Assembly (NCBI RefSeq): GCF_000013625.1 | Contig: NC_009659.1 | Coordinates: 3,844,001 to 3,908,000 of the forward strand | Direction of reading: 5' to 3' | DNA from: Janthinobacterium sp. Marseille | GTDB lineage: Bacteria; Pseudomonadota; Gammaproteobacteria; Burkholderiales; Burkholderiaceae_D | Length of the DNA: 64,000 nt | Shown here: one piece after another, positions 45,096 to 54,397 of the stretch | How positions within the stretch are numbered: the first letter of the stretch is position 1 | How the letters are laid out: each line of letters starts with the position of its first letter | The notes under the pieces: model-generated | What the model saw: the letters and a program-made list of their open reading frames with translations, nothing else | What the model was told of the DNA's origin: nothing | The model's database searches: none | Translations under genes and position numbers: made by a program

Positions 45096-47558
45096 TCAGA
45101 AGGTCCCGCGCAAGGTCATCATGACTTCACGTGGATTACCGTAGACGGAACCAAAGTTCGTCCTGTCTATCGTTGCGTAATAGTGCTTATCAAACAAATT
45201 GTTGACGTTCAGCGCCAATGTCCAGCGTGGATCTATACGATAGGCGGCACGTGCATTCCACAAAGTATAACCACCCTGCACCACTGATTTGGTCCGCCCT
45301 TGCGTATCGCTTTGAGTCGTCATGCCCAGACCGGCGCTTAGGGATTCGCTCACCCGATAATCGGCCCACGCACGCATTAAATGCTTGGGCACTTGTGGGT
45401 TGAAAACTAAACCCTCGTTCTCGGTATCTTCCAGATACCTGGTCGTGTTGTAGGTATATCCGGCGCTCAGGTTCAGGCGCGAAGTCAGCTTGCCGCCAAT
45501 TTCCGCTTCCAGTCCCTGGCTGCGTACTTTGCCGGAAGCGCGTGAACAATAATCGCCATCGCAGACCATACCCGATTCGATGTCCGGCACCGCACGATTC
45601 TTGTGGATGTAACGGAACAGCGCCAACGAAGTATTCACGCGTTGATCGAACAACTCGCCTTTGATACCGATCTCATAATTGCTGCCGACGATAGGATCCA
45701 GCGTCTGTTGCGCTGCCGTGCGCTGCGCTTGTGGCACGAAGACTTCGGTATAACTACCGTAGGCAGTCCATTGCGGTGTGATGGCATAGGTCAAACCCAT
45801 ATATGGCGTGAACTCTGCCGAACTCTTGGTGCTTGTTGTGTTTGCACCCCAGCGGCTGACCGAGTCATATTTGTTTTCATACCAGCTGACGCGACCGCCT
45901 ATGATCAGACTCAATGGGTCGCTCAATGCCAGGCGCGTCGTGCCATACAGGCCTTTGCTGGTGACGTCATATGCACCAGTCGCCAACAGGCCTGACCTTG
46001 CTGCAAGGCTGGCCATGCTTTGACGTGGTGAATATGGATTCGGATTAAATACATTGACCGGACCGAGGCCGGTGGCAATCGCGTATTTGTCATCCGAGGT
46101 GTAGTTCGAATAATTAGCCCCGACTATGACTTCATGACGACGCCCCCAGGCCTGAAATTTTCCGCTTATCGCAGCATCCAGTCCGACGTGCTCACCACGA
46201 AAATCGGTACCGACGCCTATCATGTTTGCGCCGGTACCCGTTGCACGCGAAATCGCACCTTCCCCGTAGCTGTACACAGAGTCATTGCGCTCGTTCATAT
46301 AGACCGCACCTACCTTCAGGTGCCAGTCGTCATTGAAGCGATGTGTCAGGTCAGCGAATACACGCGTCTGCTGGTTATTCAATTCGTTCCAGTCAGAACC
46401 CAGGAAGGTACTACGGCGCAAGCCTAAAGAACCGCCATCCGCATAGCGCGGCAAACCGGCGAAAGAAGGCGTGGCATTGGTTTTTTCATAGCTCAAACCG
46501 AAGCCCAGGGTGGTTTGCGAAGTCAGGTCGATATCGATCGCACCGTATAGCGTCGTATTTTTGCTGCCGACGAAATCGATGAATGAATCCTGCGTGTCGT
46601 AATCCAGCACGGCGCGACCACGTACCGTGCCGCTTTCATTGAGCGGGCCACCGACATCAAGCTGTGCACCGTAGTGATTGTATGAACCGGCTTTCACCGT
46701 GGCACTGATGGTTTTTTCCGCCTGGCCACGCTTGCGCACCAGGTTGACTGCGCCACCCATGCTATCGGCGCCCTGCCACAAGCCGGCTGCGCCGCGCAGT
46801 ACTTCGGCGCGTTCATACAAGGCCATGTTTTCAGTCAGGCTGCTCGCCTGTGAGTAAAACTGCCGCGTCAAAGGTACACCGTCGTATTGGATGGAGGTGA
46901 TTGGAAATCCACGCGCAAAGAAATACTTGCCCGCCATCGGACTTGCCGTCGTTACTACGCCCGTTACATTTTCCAGCACGTCATAGATGGAGGTCATGTT
47001 TTGATCATCCATGCGCTGGCGCGTCACCACGCTCACCGATTGCGGAATGTCTTTCAATTTTTGATCGGTCTTGCCGATCGATATGGTGCGGGAGGTATAG
47101 GAAGTTGCATCCTCAGCCACGGCAGCCGAGACCGTCACCGCCGGCAAGGTCGATTCAATTTGCGCGGTACGCAGTACATAGATATTGCGGCTGCGCTCCA
47201 TCGCCTCCAGGCCTGAACCTGCCAGTAAACGGGCAAAGCCTTCCGCAACCGAAACACTGCCATTCAATCCTTGCGAGCGACGTCCCTCGACTACCGAAGA
47301 ATCGATTTGTATCGTCACGCCGGCCTTGCTGGCGAAGTCGGCCAGTGTCTCGCCCAAGGCCCCGGGCGCAATTGAATATGCTTTGCGCGCGTTGGTGGCA
47401 TTGGTGTTTTCTTGTGCATGGGCAGGTGCATTCAGCAAGGCCGTGCCCAGCGTCAAACCCATTGCAAGTACTGCGCAATAGACATTTCTGGATATCGGCG
47501 TGGCTGCGGGGAGTTTCCTCTGCGCAGCGCGCGAGGAGAGGATCGGGTGGTGCATCAT
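45096..47558 (-). CDS. TonB-dependent siderophore receptor 3 with signalling domain
   Basis: 820 residues from ATG 47558, preceded by AAAGGACG; an upstream ATG at 47588 lacks such a site. The signal peptide ends near 'APAHAQ'. Then come the STN domain ('KAYSIAPGALGETLADFASKAGVTIQI'), plug ('LKDIPQSVSVVTRQRMDDQNM') and barrel ('SRASGKVRSQGLEAEIGGKL') ending in 'MTLRGTF'. It is a paralogue of receptor 2. It belongs with the fecR and fecI genes just upstream. Expected to import a ferric siderophore and signal its presence. Confidence 0.92.
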   Translation of the reverse strand: MMHHPILSSRAAQRKLPAATPISRNVYCAVLAMGLTLGTALLNAPAHAQENTNATNARKAYSIAPGALGETLADFASKAGVTIQIDSSVVEGRRSQGLNGSVSVAEGFARLLAGSGLEAMERSRNIYVLRTAQIESTLPAVTVSAAVAEDATSYTSRTISIGKTDQKLKDIPQSVSVVTRQRMDDQNMTSIYDVLENVTGVVTTASPMAGKYFFARGFPITSIQYDGVPLTRQFYSQASSLTENMALYERAEVLRGAAGLWQGADSMGGAVNLVRKRGQAEKTISATVKAGSYNHYGAQLDVGGPLNESGTVRGRAVLDYDTQDSFIDFVGSKNTTLYGAIDIDLTSQTTLGFGLSYEKTNATPSFAGLPRYADGGSLGLRRSTFLGSDWNELNNQQTRVFADLTHRFNDDWHLKVGAVYMNERNDSVYSYGEGAISRATGTGANMIGVGTDFRGEHVGLDAAISGKFQAWGRRHEVIVGANYSNYTSDDKYAIATGLGPVNVFNPNPYSPRQSMASLAARSGLLATGAYDVTSKGLYGTTRLALSDPLSLIIGGRVSWYENKYDSVSRWGANTTSTKSSAEFTPYMGLTYAITPQWTAYGSYTEVFVPQAQRTAAQQTLDPIVGSNYEIGIKGELFDQRVNTSLALFRYIHKNRAVPDIESGMVCDGDYCSRASGKVRSQGLEAEIGGKLTSRLNLSAGYTYNTTRYLEDTENEGLVFNPQVPKHLMRAWADYRVSESLSAGLGMTTQSDTQGRTKSVVQGGYTLWNARAAYRIDPRWTLALNVNNLFDKHYYATIDRTNFGSVYGNPREVMMTLRGTF

Positions 47559-47668
47559 TATTCGTCCTTTGTTCGAGATCGGTGTCATTAGCTACGAGTC
47601 AATGACACGTGAAATCGGCAAAGGGGACATGCCAGGCAAAAATATCCAAAAATAATTTCCCGCGTGCG

Positions 47669-48670
47669 TCAGCTTTCTTTGGAAGGTGGCACGATAGTGA
47701 CCCAATAGCGGGTCCGGAACAGCACCTCTACCGGCAAAGTGTCAGGCAGGGCATTGAGGATGTTGTCGGTGTTATCAAGCTGGAAGGCACCCGTGATGCG
47801 CAAGCCGGCGACTGCCGGATCGCAGCGCAAGAGCCCCGGACGGTAACGATTCAGTTCGGCGGCAAACTCATCCAGCCGCATCCTGCTGGCAAACAGCACA
47901 CCGCTGGTCCAATCCGCCACATGCGGGTCAAGTGCTTCGACCTGCTCAAAACCACTCTCATTGAAGCGTGTTTGTTGTCCGGCATTAAGGACTATCAACT
48001 TGCCGCTAGCAGCCTGTGGCCTGATCTCGACCGCATGTTCAAGCACGCTCACACGCGTGGTCGTCGCACCTTCATCCCGCCGCACGACAAAGCGCGTACC
48101 CAGCGCACGGATGTATCCATGCGTGGTTTTCACAATGAAAGGACGATAAGCAGGATGTCCGCTGTCGCTGCCGGTCCGCACCTCAATTTCACCCGCGTGC
48201 AAACGCAACAAACGTTGCGCACCATCGAACTCGATATCAATGCTGGTAGCTGTGCCCAGGTGCACCCGCGTGCCATCGGCCAGTTGAATTTCGCGGTGTT
48301 CGCCTTTTGCAGTCCGGTAATCTGCTGTCATCGCTACCCACGGCGCATAGCGGTATGACACATACCCGACCGGAGCCGCCATCATTAATACCAACAGCGT
48401 CTTGATCGCGCGACGTCGGTCGACCCGCACTTTGCGTCCGAGTGCCGGCAAGCCGACTGCCTTGGGGACAATGCCGAATTTTTGATTGATGCGTTGTGCA
48501 CGTTGCCACGCACGTTCATGCTCCGGATCAGCCGCACGCCAGCGTTTGCACGCTGCGATGTCTTCTTCACTCTGGCCGTCGTATAGAGATGCCAGCCACT
48601 GCGCCGCCTCGCGTGCAATCGCACGGTCTATAGGACGACTATCATCGGCGTTAAAAGTGGTCGCTACCAT
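47669..48670 (-). CDS. FecR-family anti-sigma regulator 3
   Basis: 333 residues from ATG 48670, whose first base is the last base of the sigma-factor stop (TGATG). The N-terminal part ('IAREAAQWLASLYDGQSEEDIAACKRWRAADPEHERAW') leads to a membrane span near 85-105 and the FecR domain ('IQLADGTRVHLGTATSIDIEF'). The C-terminal part ('PGLLRCDPAVAGLRITGAF') parallels FecR 1 and 2. It couples receptor 3 to sigma factor 3. Confidence 0.9.
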   Translation of the reverse strand: MVATTFNADDSRPIDRAIAREAAQWLASLYDGQSEEDIAACKRWRAADPEHERAWQRAQRINQKFGIVPKAVGLPALGRKVRVDRRRAIKTLLVLMMAAPVGYVSYRYAPWVAMTADYRTAKGEHREIQLADGTRVHLGTATSIDIEFDGAQRLLRLHAGEIEVRTGSDSGHPAYRPFIVKTTHGYIRALGTRFVVRRDEGATTTRVSVLEHAVEIRPQAASGKLIVLNAGQQTRFNESGFEQVEALDPHVADWTSGVLFASRMRLDEFAAELNRYRPGLLRCDPAVAGLRITGAFQLDNTDNILNALPDTLPVEVLFRTRYWVTIVPPSKES

Positions 48671-49185
48671 CAGAGATCCAGCATGATGCATTCTTCAAAG
48701 GCCTGCGCCATATAACGTTTGACGGTACGCACGCTGACATCCAGGCGCACGCTGATTTCGGCGTAACTCAAGCCTTCAAACTGTGCGAGCAGGAAAGCGG
48801 TGCGCGCCTTGTGCGGCAAGGCATCCAGCATCGCGTCGATTTCATGCAAGGTTTCCAGAATGATGAGCCGGTCTTCGGGTGCCGGTGCATACATATCCGG
48901 CACCAGTGCCAGCGCTTCCAGGTAGGCACGTTCCAGCGACAGGCGGCGATAGTGATTCAGCAGCACGCGCCCGGCAACCGTCGTCAGGTAAGCCCGCGGC
49001 TCCCTTAAATCCAGGTCGCTGCGCTTGTCTTGCGCCGTCAGGATGCGCAGGAATGTATCTTGAGCGATGTCCGCCGCGTTATGCGCGCAACCAAGTTTTT
49101 TGCGCAGCCAGCCGAACAGCCAACCGTGGTGGTTGCTGTATAGCGTATGGATTTGCTGCTGCAGAATGGATTCGGAGACGGACAT
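48670..49185 (-). CDS. FecI-like ECF sigma factor 3
   Basis: 171 residues from ATG 49185 ('MSVSESILQQQIHTLYSNHHGW', the position where the paralogues also start); longer in-frame starts would pass through the Fur-box-like site. Regions 2 ('NAADIAQDTFLRILTAQD', 'AYLTTVAGRVLLNHYRRLSLE') and 4 ('FLLAQFEGLSYAEISVRLDVSVRTVKRYM') are complete. It should transcribe receptor 3. A Fur-box-like palindrome lies 22 bp upstream. Confidence 0.92.
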   Translation of the reverse strand: MSVSESILQQQIHTLYSNHHGWLFGWLRKKLGCAHNAADIAQDTFLRILTAQDKRSDLDLREPRAYLTTVAGRVLLNHYRRLSLERAYLEALALVPDMYAPAPEDRLIILETLHEIDAMLDALPHKARTAFLLAQFEGLSYAEISVRLDVSVRTVKRYMAQAFEECIMLDL

Positions 49186-49207
49186 TGCGACAATGGCATC
49201 AATGCAA

Positions 49208-49224
49208 ATGAGAACTATTCTCAT
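49208..49224. promoter_or_regulatory. Fur-box-like palindrome before sigma factor 3
   Basis: ATGAGAACTATTCTCAT is a near-perfect palindrome of the GAGAA/TTCTC type seen in Fur sites. It supports the start of sigma factor 3 at 49185 and iron control of unit 3. Confidence 0.78.
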
Positions 49225-49448
49225 AATAGCCGAGACTGCATTACGTTTGCAATGTGCGAATTTATTGCAGCGATCTTTCGTTGTGAAAATGAAACCACCA
49301 GCAGGACTCCTGATTGCCAGGATTCCATGCAAACTTCTTCAGCGAGCCATGCTTTAGCCGGAACCATGTATTCTTGTCCCCTGATGCGCTTGTTATCCGT
49401 CGATGACAGCGACCGGAATCACCAACCAATACCTCGCCAAACCGCTTC

Positions 49449-49877
49449 ATGACGATAGAACAAAGCGCCGCAATTACTGAAAGCAAGCCTCGCTCACGCC
49501 TGGCCAAGGCGCTCTACGGTTTGGTCGGCGGCATCGCATTAGCCTTGGGCATCATCGGTATTTTCCTGCCCGGCCTGCCCACCACGCCTTTCGTCCTACT
49601 GGCGGCCGCCTGCTTCGCCAAGGCCTCGCCCCGCGTGCATCAATGGATGTTGCAACACCAGTTGATAGGCCCGCTACTGCGCAATTGGGAAGAACATCGC
49701 AGCCTCACCGTACGAACCAAATGCATCGCGATAGGCTCGATGCTATTGATGATTGCCATTTCGATCTGGAGTTTTTCCGGCCGACCGTGGATACAAGTCA
49801 GCCTGCTGGTTCTGGCAGCGATAGGCGCGCTGACAGTCTTACGCATACCGACGCGGCCGCAGGCACCGCAAAAATAA
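49449..49877 (+). CDS. DUF454 (YbaN-like) inner-membrane protein
   Basis: 142 residues. The family signature 'GIALALGIIGIFLPGLPTTPFVLLAAACFAKASPR' is complete, with two further spans near 95-130. DUF454 proteins are small inner-membrane proteins of unknown function; in other betaproteobacteria they often lie near heme or iron genes. It is divergent from sigma factor 3 and faces a shared terminator with isocitrate dehydrogenase. Confidence 0.88.
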   Translation: MTIEQSAAITESKPRSRLAKALYGLVGGIALALGIIGIFLPGLPTTPFVLLAAACFAKASPRVHQWMLQHQLIGPLLRNWEEHRSLTVRTKCIAIGSMLLMIAISIWSFSGRPWIQVSLLVLAAIGALTVLRIPTRPQAPQK

Positions 49878-49914
49878 AAAACGCATGATACCGATGAGGA
49901 ATCATGCGTTTTTC
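49875..49914. terminator. Bidirectional terminator, DUF454 / isocitrate dehydrogenase
   Basis: ACGCATGAT (49881-49889) and ATCATGCGT (49901-49909) pair perfectly. A T-run follows on the plus strand and an A-run precedes it (T-run on the minus strand), so both convergent genes can use it. Confidence 0.9.
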
Positions 49915-49952
49915 TTATAAGCAGCCCGACTTCCATGCTGCGTTTTCAGCGC

Positions 49953-51002
49953 TTACTTTTGCAGGTCGCGGATACGTTCTATCAGCAGGTCACCGTATTT
50001 CGACGTTGATGTGCTACCACCCAGGTCGGCGGTACGGCCGCTTTCCTCACCCAACACCGCATCAATTGCATCGCGCAGGAACTTGGCTTGTCCGTGCAGG
50101 CCTTTGTGCTCCAGCATCAATGCTGCGGCCAGCAGGAGTGCCGTCGGATTGGCCATGCCCTTGCCGGCGATATCCGGTGCCGAACCGTGCACTGCTTCAA
50201 AAATGGCAGCGCGTTCACCGATATTCGCACCCGGCGCCATACCCAGGCCACCGACCAGGCCGGCGATCTGGTCGGACAGGATGTCTCCGAACAGATTGGT
50301 CGAAACGATGACGTCGAACTGCCATGGATTCAATACCAGTTGCATCGCGCAGGCATCGACGATGCGATCATTGAATTCGATCTGGTCGGCGTAGTTGAGG
50401 CCGACTTGCTTCGCGGTTTCCAGGAACAGGCCTGTCAATGCCTTGAGCACGTTGGCCTTGTGCACGATAGTGACTTTGCGGCGGTTGTTGCGCACTGCAT
50501 AGTCAAACGCGAATTTGGAAATACGGCGGCTGCCGGCGCGGGTATTGATGCCGGTTGCCATAGCCACCGCGTGGGCATCGTCGCCGATAGGCACATAGTG
50601 TTCGTGACCGACGTACAAGCCTTCGAGATTTTCGCGTACCAGCACCAGGTCGATTTTTTCGTAACGGCCACCCGGCACGATGGTGCGCGCAGGGCGCACA
50701 TTGGCATACAACTGGAAGGTTTCACGCAGGCGCACATTGACGGAGCGGAAGCCGCCACCGATAGGCGTACTCAGCGGACCTTTCAGCGCGAGGCCGGTAC
50801 GACCGATGCTGTCGAGCGTTGTTTGCGGCAGCAAATCGCCGCTTTTTTCCAGCGCGTTCACACCTGCTTGCTGGGTTTCCCATGCGAAGGGATTGCCGAG
50901 CGCATCAAACACGCGCACAACCACATCAACGATTTCAGGGCCGATACCATCGCCGGGAATAAGCGTGACCGGAATTTGCTGCTGCGTGCTGCTGTTAGGC
51001 AT
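49953..51002 (-). CDS. NAD-type isocitrate dehydrogenase
   Basis: 349 residues, isocitrate/isopropylmalate dehydrogenase family. '[18 protein letters not shown]', the substrate loop '[19 protein letters not shown]', '[17 protein letters not shown]' and '[27 protein letters not shown]' are all present. The length and 'RENLEGLY' style match the short NAD-dependent isocitrate dehydrogenases rather than the roughly 417-residue E. coli Icd; isopropylmalate dehydrogenase is less likely because no leu genes are nearby. It converts isocitrate to 2-oxoglutarate in the TCA cycle. Confidence 0.87.
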   Translation of the reverse strand: MPNSSTQQQIPVTLIPGDGIGPEIVDVVVRVFDALGNPFAWETQQAGVNALEKSGDLLPQTTLDSIGRTGLALKGPLSTPIGGGFRSVNVRLRETFQLYANVRPARTIVPGGRYEKIDLVLVRENLEGLYVGHEHYVPIGDDAHAVAMATGINTRAGSRRISKFAFDYAVRNNRRKVTIVHKANVLKALTGLFLETAKQVGLNYADQIEFNDRIVDACAMQLVLNPWQFDVIVSTNLFGDILSDQIAGLVGGLGMAPGANIGERAAIFEAVHGSAPDIAGKGMANPTALLLAAALMLEHKGLHGQAKFLRDAIDAVLGEESGRTADLGGSTSTSKYGDLLIERIRDLQK

Positions 51003-51334
51003 GTTGTGTCCTATCCATGATCAAGATAATTAGAGCGCGTTCGCTTTCTGTAAAAGCACTTTGTGTAAAAGCCGCAGTGCGTAGTTTAACTCAAATGTCT
51101 TATGTCATATATAAGAGTTAGAAATTTTTGTGGCGAATAAGTTTTCAAGCGTGAATTTTTTGGCAAGATTGCAAATCAGCAAACCAAACCCAGATCAAGA
51201 CAGCGTATTTCCGCCTGGGCTATAGTGGTGGCGCGCCTGGCTGTTACAGGCACGCCAGTCCGCCCGGCGCGGGATGCAATCGCTGGCGCTCAACCCACTT
51301 ATCAATCACGCATACTATTTAGGGGTATTTACAG
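51003..51334. other. Intergenic region with GC-rich hairpin before OsmC
   Basis: No gene was seen. GGCGCGCCTG (51230-51239) and CAGGCACGCC (51247-51256) can form a 10-bp hairpin with one G-T pair, 79 bp before the OsmC start. It has no T-run. TATAGT at 51221-51226 could be a -10 element for osmC. Confidence 0.45.
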
Positions 51335-51718
51335 ATGGAAATCAAAGTAACAAAAGGTGCAGGCAAGCTGCAGCACATCGTTTCAGCCGGCCCACACACA
51401 TTGATCGCTGATGCGCCTTCCGCTTTCGGCGGCGACGATGCCGGCTTTGTACCGCACGATTTGCTGGCCGCCGCACTCGGTGCCTGCACCGCAGTAACCC
51501 TGAATATGTATGCCGGCCGTAAAGAACTGCCGCTGGAAAAAGTTGATGTAACCGTCACCGCAGCGGAACAGGACGGTGCTTATGTTTTCAATCGCACCCT
51601 GCACTACCACGGCAATCTGAGCGCCGAGCAAAAAGACAGCCTGAACAAGATCGCTGACAAATGCCCGGTACACAAAGCACTGTCCGGCGAAATCAAGATC
51701 ATTACGCAAGCCAACTAA
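51335..51718 (+). CDS. OsmC-family peroxide reductase-like protein
   Basis: 127 residues, OsmC/YhfA-like fold: 'GPHTLIADAPSAFGGDDAGFVPHDLLAAALGACTAVTLNMYA' and 'ADKCPVHKALSGEIKI'. The two cysteines (in 'GACTA' and 'DKCPVH') are at the positions that reduce organic hydroperoxides in OsmC/Ohr proteins. It is 18 bp before the pirin gene and probably co-transcribed with it, which suggests an oxidative-stress unit. Confidence 0.9.
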   Translation: MEIKVTKGAGKLQHIVSAGPHTLIADAPSAFGGDDAGFVPHDLLAAALGACTAVTLNMYAGRKELPLEKVDVTVTAAEQDGAYVFNRTLHYHGNLSAEQKDSLNKIADKCPVHKALSGEIKIITQAN

Positions 51719-51736
51719 ATCTATTTGGGATGGATT

Positions 51737-52654
51737 ATGGATACCGACCAAAGCGCACTTGAAACCGTCGTCATTCCGCGTACGCGCGATCTCGGCGACA
51801 ACTTTGAAGTACGACGTGCTTTACCGACGTCGCAAAAGCGCATGGTCGGTCCTTTCGTTTTCCTCGACCAGATGGGGCCACACGTTTTCACCGCAGGACA
51901 TGGGCTGGACGTACGCCCACACCCACACATCGGCCTGGCCACCGTGACTTATCTGTTCGATGGTGAAATCGAACATCGCGATAGTGTCGGTTCAATCCAG
52001 ACGATACAACCGGGTGCGGTTAACTGGATGACGGCCGGCAGCGGCATTGTGCATTCGGAACGCACTGGCAAAGCGCTGCGCCAAAGCGGCTCTTCGCTGG
52101 AAGGCTTGCAATGCTGGGTGGCGCTGCCCAGGAAACACGAAGAAACCGATCCCGGTTTTGTGCATGTGGCAGCCAATGCTTTGCCGATCATTGAAGGTGA
52201 AGGCGCATCAGCCAAAATCATTGCCGGCAGTTTTTTCGGCAAGAGTTCACCTGTGCCAACCTTGTCCGATTTGTTTTATGTCGATGTGCAACTGGCACCG
52301 AAAGCCCGGCTGGATGTACCGGCCGAGTATCCGGAGCAGGCGATTTATGTAGTGGAAGGCCAGCTCGACCTCGGTCGTGACGGTGTCTTTGGTCCCGGCC
52401 AGTTGCTCGTGTTGCGGGCGAACACCGCCGTGACCTTGCGCAATAGTGGAACGGCGACGACCCGCCTGATGCTGTTGGGTGGCGAACCAATGGATGGTTC
52501 ACGTTACCTGGTGTGGAATTTTGTTTCCAGCTCGATAGAGCGGCTGGAACAAGCGAAGGAAGACTGGCGCCTGCAACGTTTTGCGGCAGTGCCGGGCGAA
52601 ACCGAATTTATCCCGCTACCGGATTTGCCGGGCAAGCCGATAGGCTACCCGTAA
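51737..52654 (+). CDS. Pirin-family protein
   Basis: 305 residues from ATG 51737 (GGGATGG upstream). The N-terminal cupin carries the metal ligands in 'VRPHPHIGLATVTYLFDGEIEHRDS' and 'GSGIVHSER'. A second cupin forms the C-terminal half ('PEQAIYVVEGQLDLGRDGVF'). Bacterial pirins bind iron; some have quercetinase activity and others bind partner enzymes. Forms a likely operon with osmC. Confidence 0.9.
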   Translation: MDTDQSALETVVIPRTRDLGDNFEVRRALPTSQKRMVGPFVFLDQMGPHVFTAGHGLDVRPHPHIGLATVTYLFDGEIEHRDSVGSIQTIQPGAVNWMTAGSGIVHSERTGKALRQSGSSLEGLQCWVALPRKHEETDPGFVHVAANALPIIEGEGASAKIIAGSFFGKSSPVPTLSDLFYVDVQLAPKARLDVPAEYPEQAIYVVEGQLDLGRDGVFGPGQLLVLRANTAVTLRNSGTATTRLMLLGGEPMDGSRYLVWNFVSSSIERLEQAKEDWRLQRFAAVPGETEFIPLPDLPGKPIGYP

Positions 52655-52666
52655 ACCGGCACCAGA

Positions 52667-53014
52667 CTAAGCGCTCTTGCCGTCGTACTGCTGTTTCTTC
52701 AAGGCGGCGAGATCAACATTCTCCAGGCTGCGCGCATTGACCGCGGCCATTTCGTTGCCATCCTTGTCCTTCGCGAAACCATAAGTCTGGCAGCCGCAAG
52801 TCGGACAAAAGTGATGATCGATCCGGTGTTTATTGAATTTATAGATGCTTGATTTTCCTTCGCCGCTGGTGATTTTCATTTGCGCGCGCGGGACAAACCA
52901 CAGCAGGAAACCTTTGCGGCTGCAATGCGAACAATTGCACTCCACGACTTGTTCCAGTTCACCTTCGGCTTCAAACTTCAGCAAGCCGCAATGACACGAT
53001 CCTTGGTAAAGCAT
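52667..53014 (-). CDS. GFA-family (Mss4-like) zinc protein
   Basis: 115 residues. Zinc ligands are visible in 'GSCHCGLLKFE', 'CNCSHCSRKGFLL' and 'CPTCGCQTYGFAKD', the pattern of the glutathione-dependent formaldehyde-activating enzyme family. Most small members have no proven activity and may bind S-hydroxymethylglutathione or other thiol adducts. It is convergent with pirin, 12 bp apart. Confidence 0.9.
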   Translation of the reverse strand: MLYQGSCHCGLLKFEAEGELEQVVECNCSHCSRKGFLLWFVPRAQMKITSGEGKSSIYKFNKHRIDHHFCPTCGCQTYGFAKDKDGNEMAAVNARSLENVDLAALKKQQYDGKSA

Positions 53015-53065
53015 CCTGATCTCCTGACTTTTTAATTTTCGGTATGACAGCTATCTTCGTGTGAT

Positions 53066-53860
53066 TTACTGTGCCTTGTCCAGTTGCTCATAGACCGCAT
53101 GCGCGATATTCGCCAATTCGCCTTTATTGATACCGGCGGACAAGGCATAACCAAACTTGCCATCTATCCAGTAAAAGACATTCACAGCGCCTTCTTGTGC
53201 AAAGCGAAAGCCGGTGTCCCTATTCTGCGCCTGGTCGGTTGATACATATAGCGTCAAGCGTTGTTGCAGATCATTTTGGTACATGAATTGCGCCACCGGT
53301 CCGCTTTCACCTGGCAACAAACGACCGCCTATCAATTCATAACCGAGCTTGCCGAGTTTCGGCGGCCGCATCGGGCTGCCGGTGCGTTTCGACAACCACG
53401 CCACCAGTTGGTCTTCCTGTTCCGCGCTGACCTCGACCGGGCGCCGCGCATCCGGACTGTAGACGCTATGCGCAACCGCCGCTTGCCGGGCCAGTGTCGA
53501 TACCTTGAGTGGCGCCGGTGAGGTATTCAACTGGGCCACTAGATTATTTGATTGGGTTGCACCGTGCAGTACCCAGCCGCCCATCCCACCGGCAATTGCG
53601 ATCAGGAGGCCGGCCGCATACCTACCGTAAGTCTGGGTCCAGCTTTGCAAGCCTGCCGTCAGGCGTGACGGCACCGGCTCATCCAGCACCGGCTGGAACA
53701 ATGCACGCAAGTCTTCGTTTTGCGCGCGATACGCTTGCACGCGCGCCAGCTCTTCCGGCCGTTCCGCCAGGTAGGCCTCCACTTCGCGCCGGCGTACTTC
53801 GCTCAGGAAGCCGTCAACGTAGGCGTGCAATTCCGCTTCCGTTACCAATAGCTGGCTCAT
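53066..53860 (-). CDS. Membrane anti-sigma factor
   Basis: 264 residues. An N-terminal anti-sigma segment ('EAELHAYVDGFLSEVRRREVEAYLAERPEELARVQAYRAQ') without the usual His-x3-Cys-x2-Cys zinc site is followed by one membrane span near 88-106 ('YAAGLLIAIAGGMGGWVL') and a periplasmic domain ('RLLPGESGPVAQFMYQNDLQQRLTLYV'). The pattern fits the RsiW/ChrR-like transmembrane regulators that accompany ECF sigma factors. Its ATG overlaps the sigma-factor stop by 4 bp, so the two are made together. Confidence 0.87.
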   Translation of the reverse strand: MSQLLVTEAELHAYVDGFLSEVRRREVEAYLAERPEELARVQAYRAQNEDLRALFQPVLDEPVPSRLTAGLQSWTQTYGRYAAGLLIAIAGGMGGWVLHGATQSNNLVAQLNTSPAPLKVSTLARQAAVAHSVYSPDARRPVEVSAEQEDQLVAWLSKRTGSPMRPPKLGKLGYELIGGRLLPGESGPVAQFMYQNDLQQRLTLYVSTDQAQNRDTGFRFAQEGAVNVFYWIDGKFGYALSAGINKGELANIAHAVYEQLDKAQ

Positions 53861-54363
53861 TTGACTACCTTTAACAGCGAGACCACGGCTCGCCCTTCCA
53901 TTTGCGTACGCAACTTCTGGCGCGCACGCGACAAACGCGACATCACGGTACCCAGCGGCAAACCCAGGGTGGCCGCAACCTCTTCATAACTCATCTCTTC
54001 CAGCGCAACCAGCAACAGGATCTCGCGCTGTTCTGTCGGCAAGCTGTGCAATGCCGATTCCAGGTCACGCATTTCCAGGCCATCGCTTACAGATGTATGC
54101 GCGGCTGGAATTGGCGTGTCGTCATCCAGTTCTTCGGTCGGCAGCGAGGGCTTGCGTACCTGGTCGACATGCAGGTTGTGCATGATGCCGAACAGCCACG
54201 CGCGCATATCGCTGCCGCGCTGCCATGAAGATAATTTCTTCCAGCCACGTTCCATCGTGTCCTGTACCAGGTCGTCCGCACCCGTGCGATCACCCAGCAG
54301 CGCACGGGCATAACGACGAAGTCGGGGAATACAGGCAATCAGCCGGTCACGTTCATCTTGCAT
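53857..54363 (-). CDS. ECF sigma factor
   Basis: 168 residues. Region 2 ('YARALLGDRTGADDLVQDTMERGWKKL', 'MRAWLFGIMHNLHVDQVRK') and region 4 ('LPTEQREILLLVALEEMSYEEVAATLGLPLGTVMSRLSRARQKL') are complete. It is of the general RpoE/EcfG-like ECF type and not the FecI type. It is held by the membrane anti-sigma factor encoded downstream. The secreted protein gene 34 bp upstream may be its target or partner. Confidence 0.92.
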   Translation of the reverse strand: MQDERDRLIACIPRLRRYARALLGDRTGADDLVQDTMERGWKKLSSWQRGSDMRAWLFGIMHNLHVDQVRKPSLPTEELDDDTPIPAAHTSVSDGLEMRDLESALHSLPTEQREILLLVALEEMSYEEVAATLGLPLGTVMSRLSRARQKLRTQMEGRAVVSLLKVVK

Positions 54364-54397
54364 GGCAACTCACCGCAACACATCAAACCATCAGGCC

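Noticed and set aside
48670..49332. Longer start (49332) for sigma factor 3
   Set aside because: The extra 49 residues have no similarity to the paralogous sigma factors and would cross the Fur-box-like palindrome; ATG 49185 aligns with the paralogues' starts.
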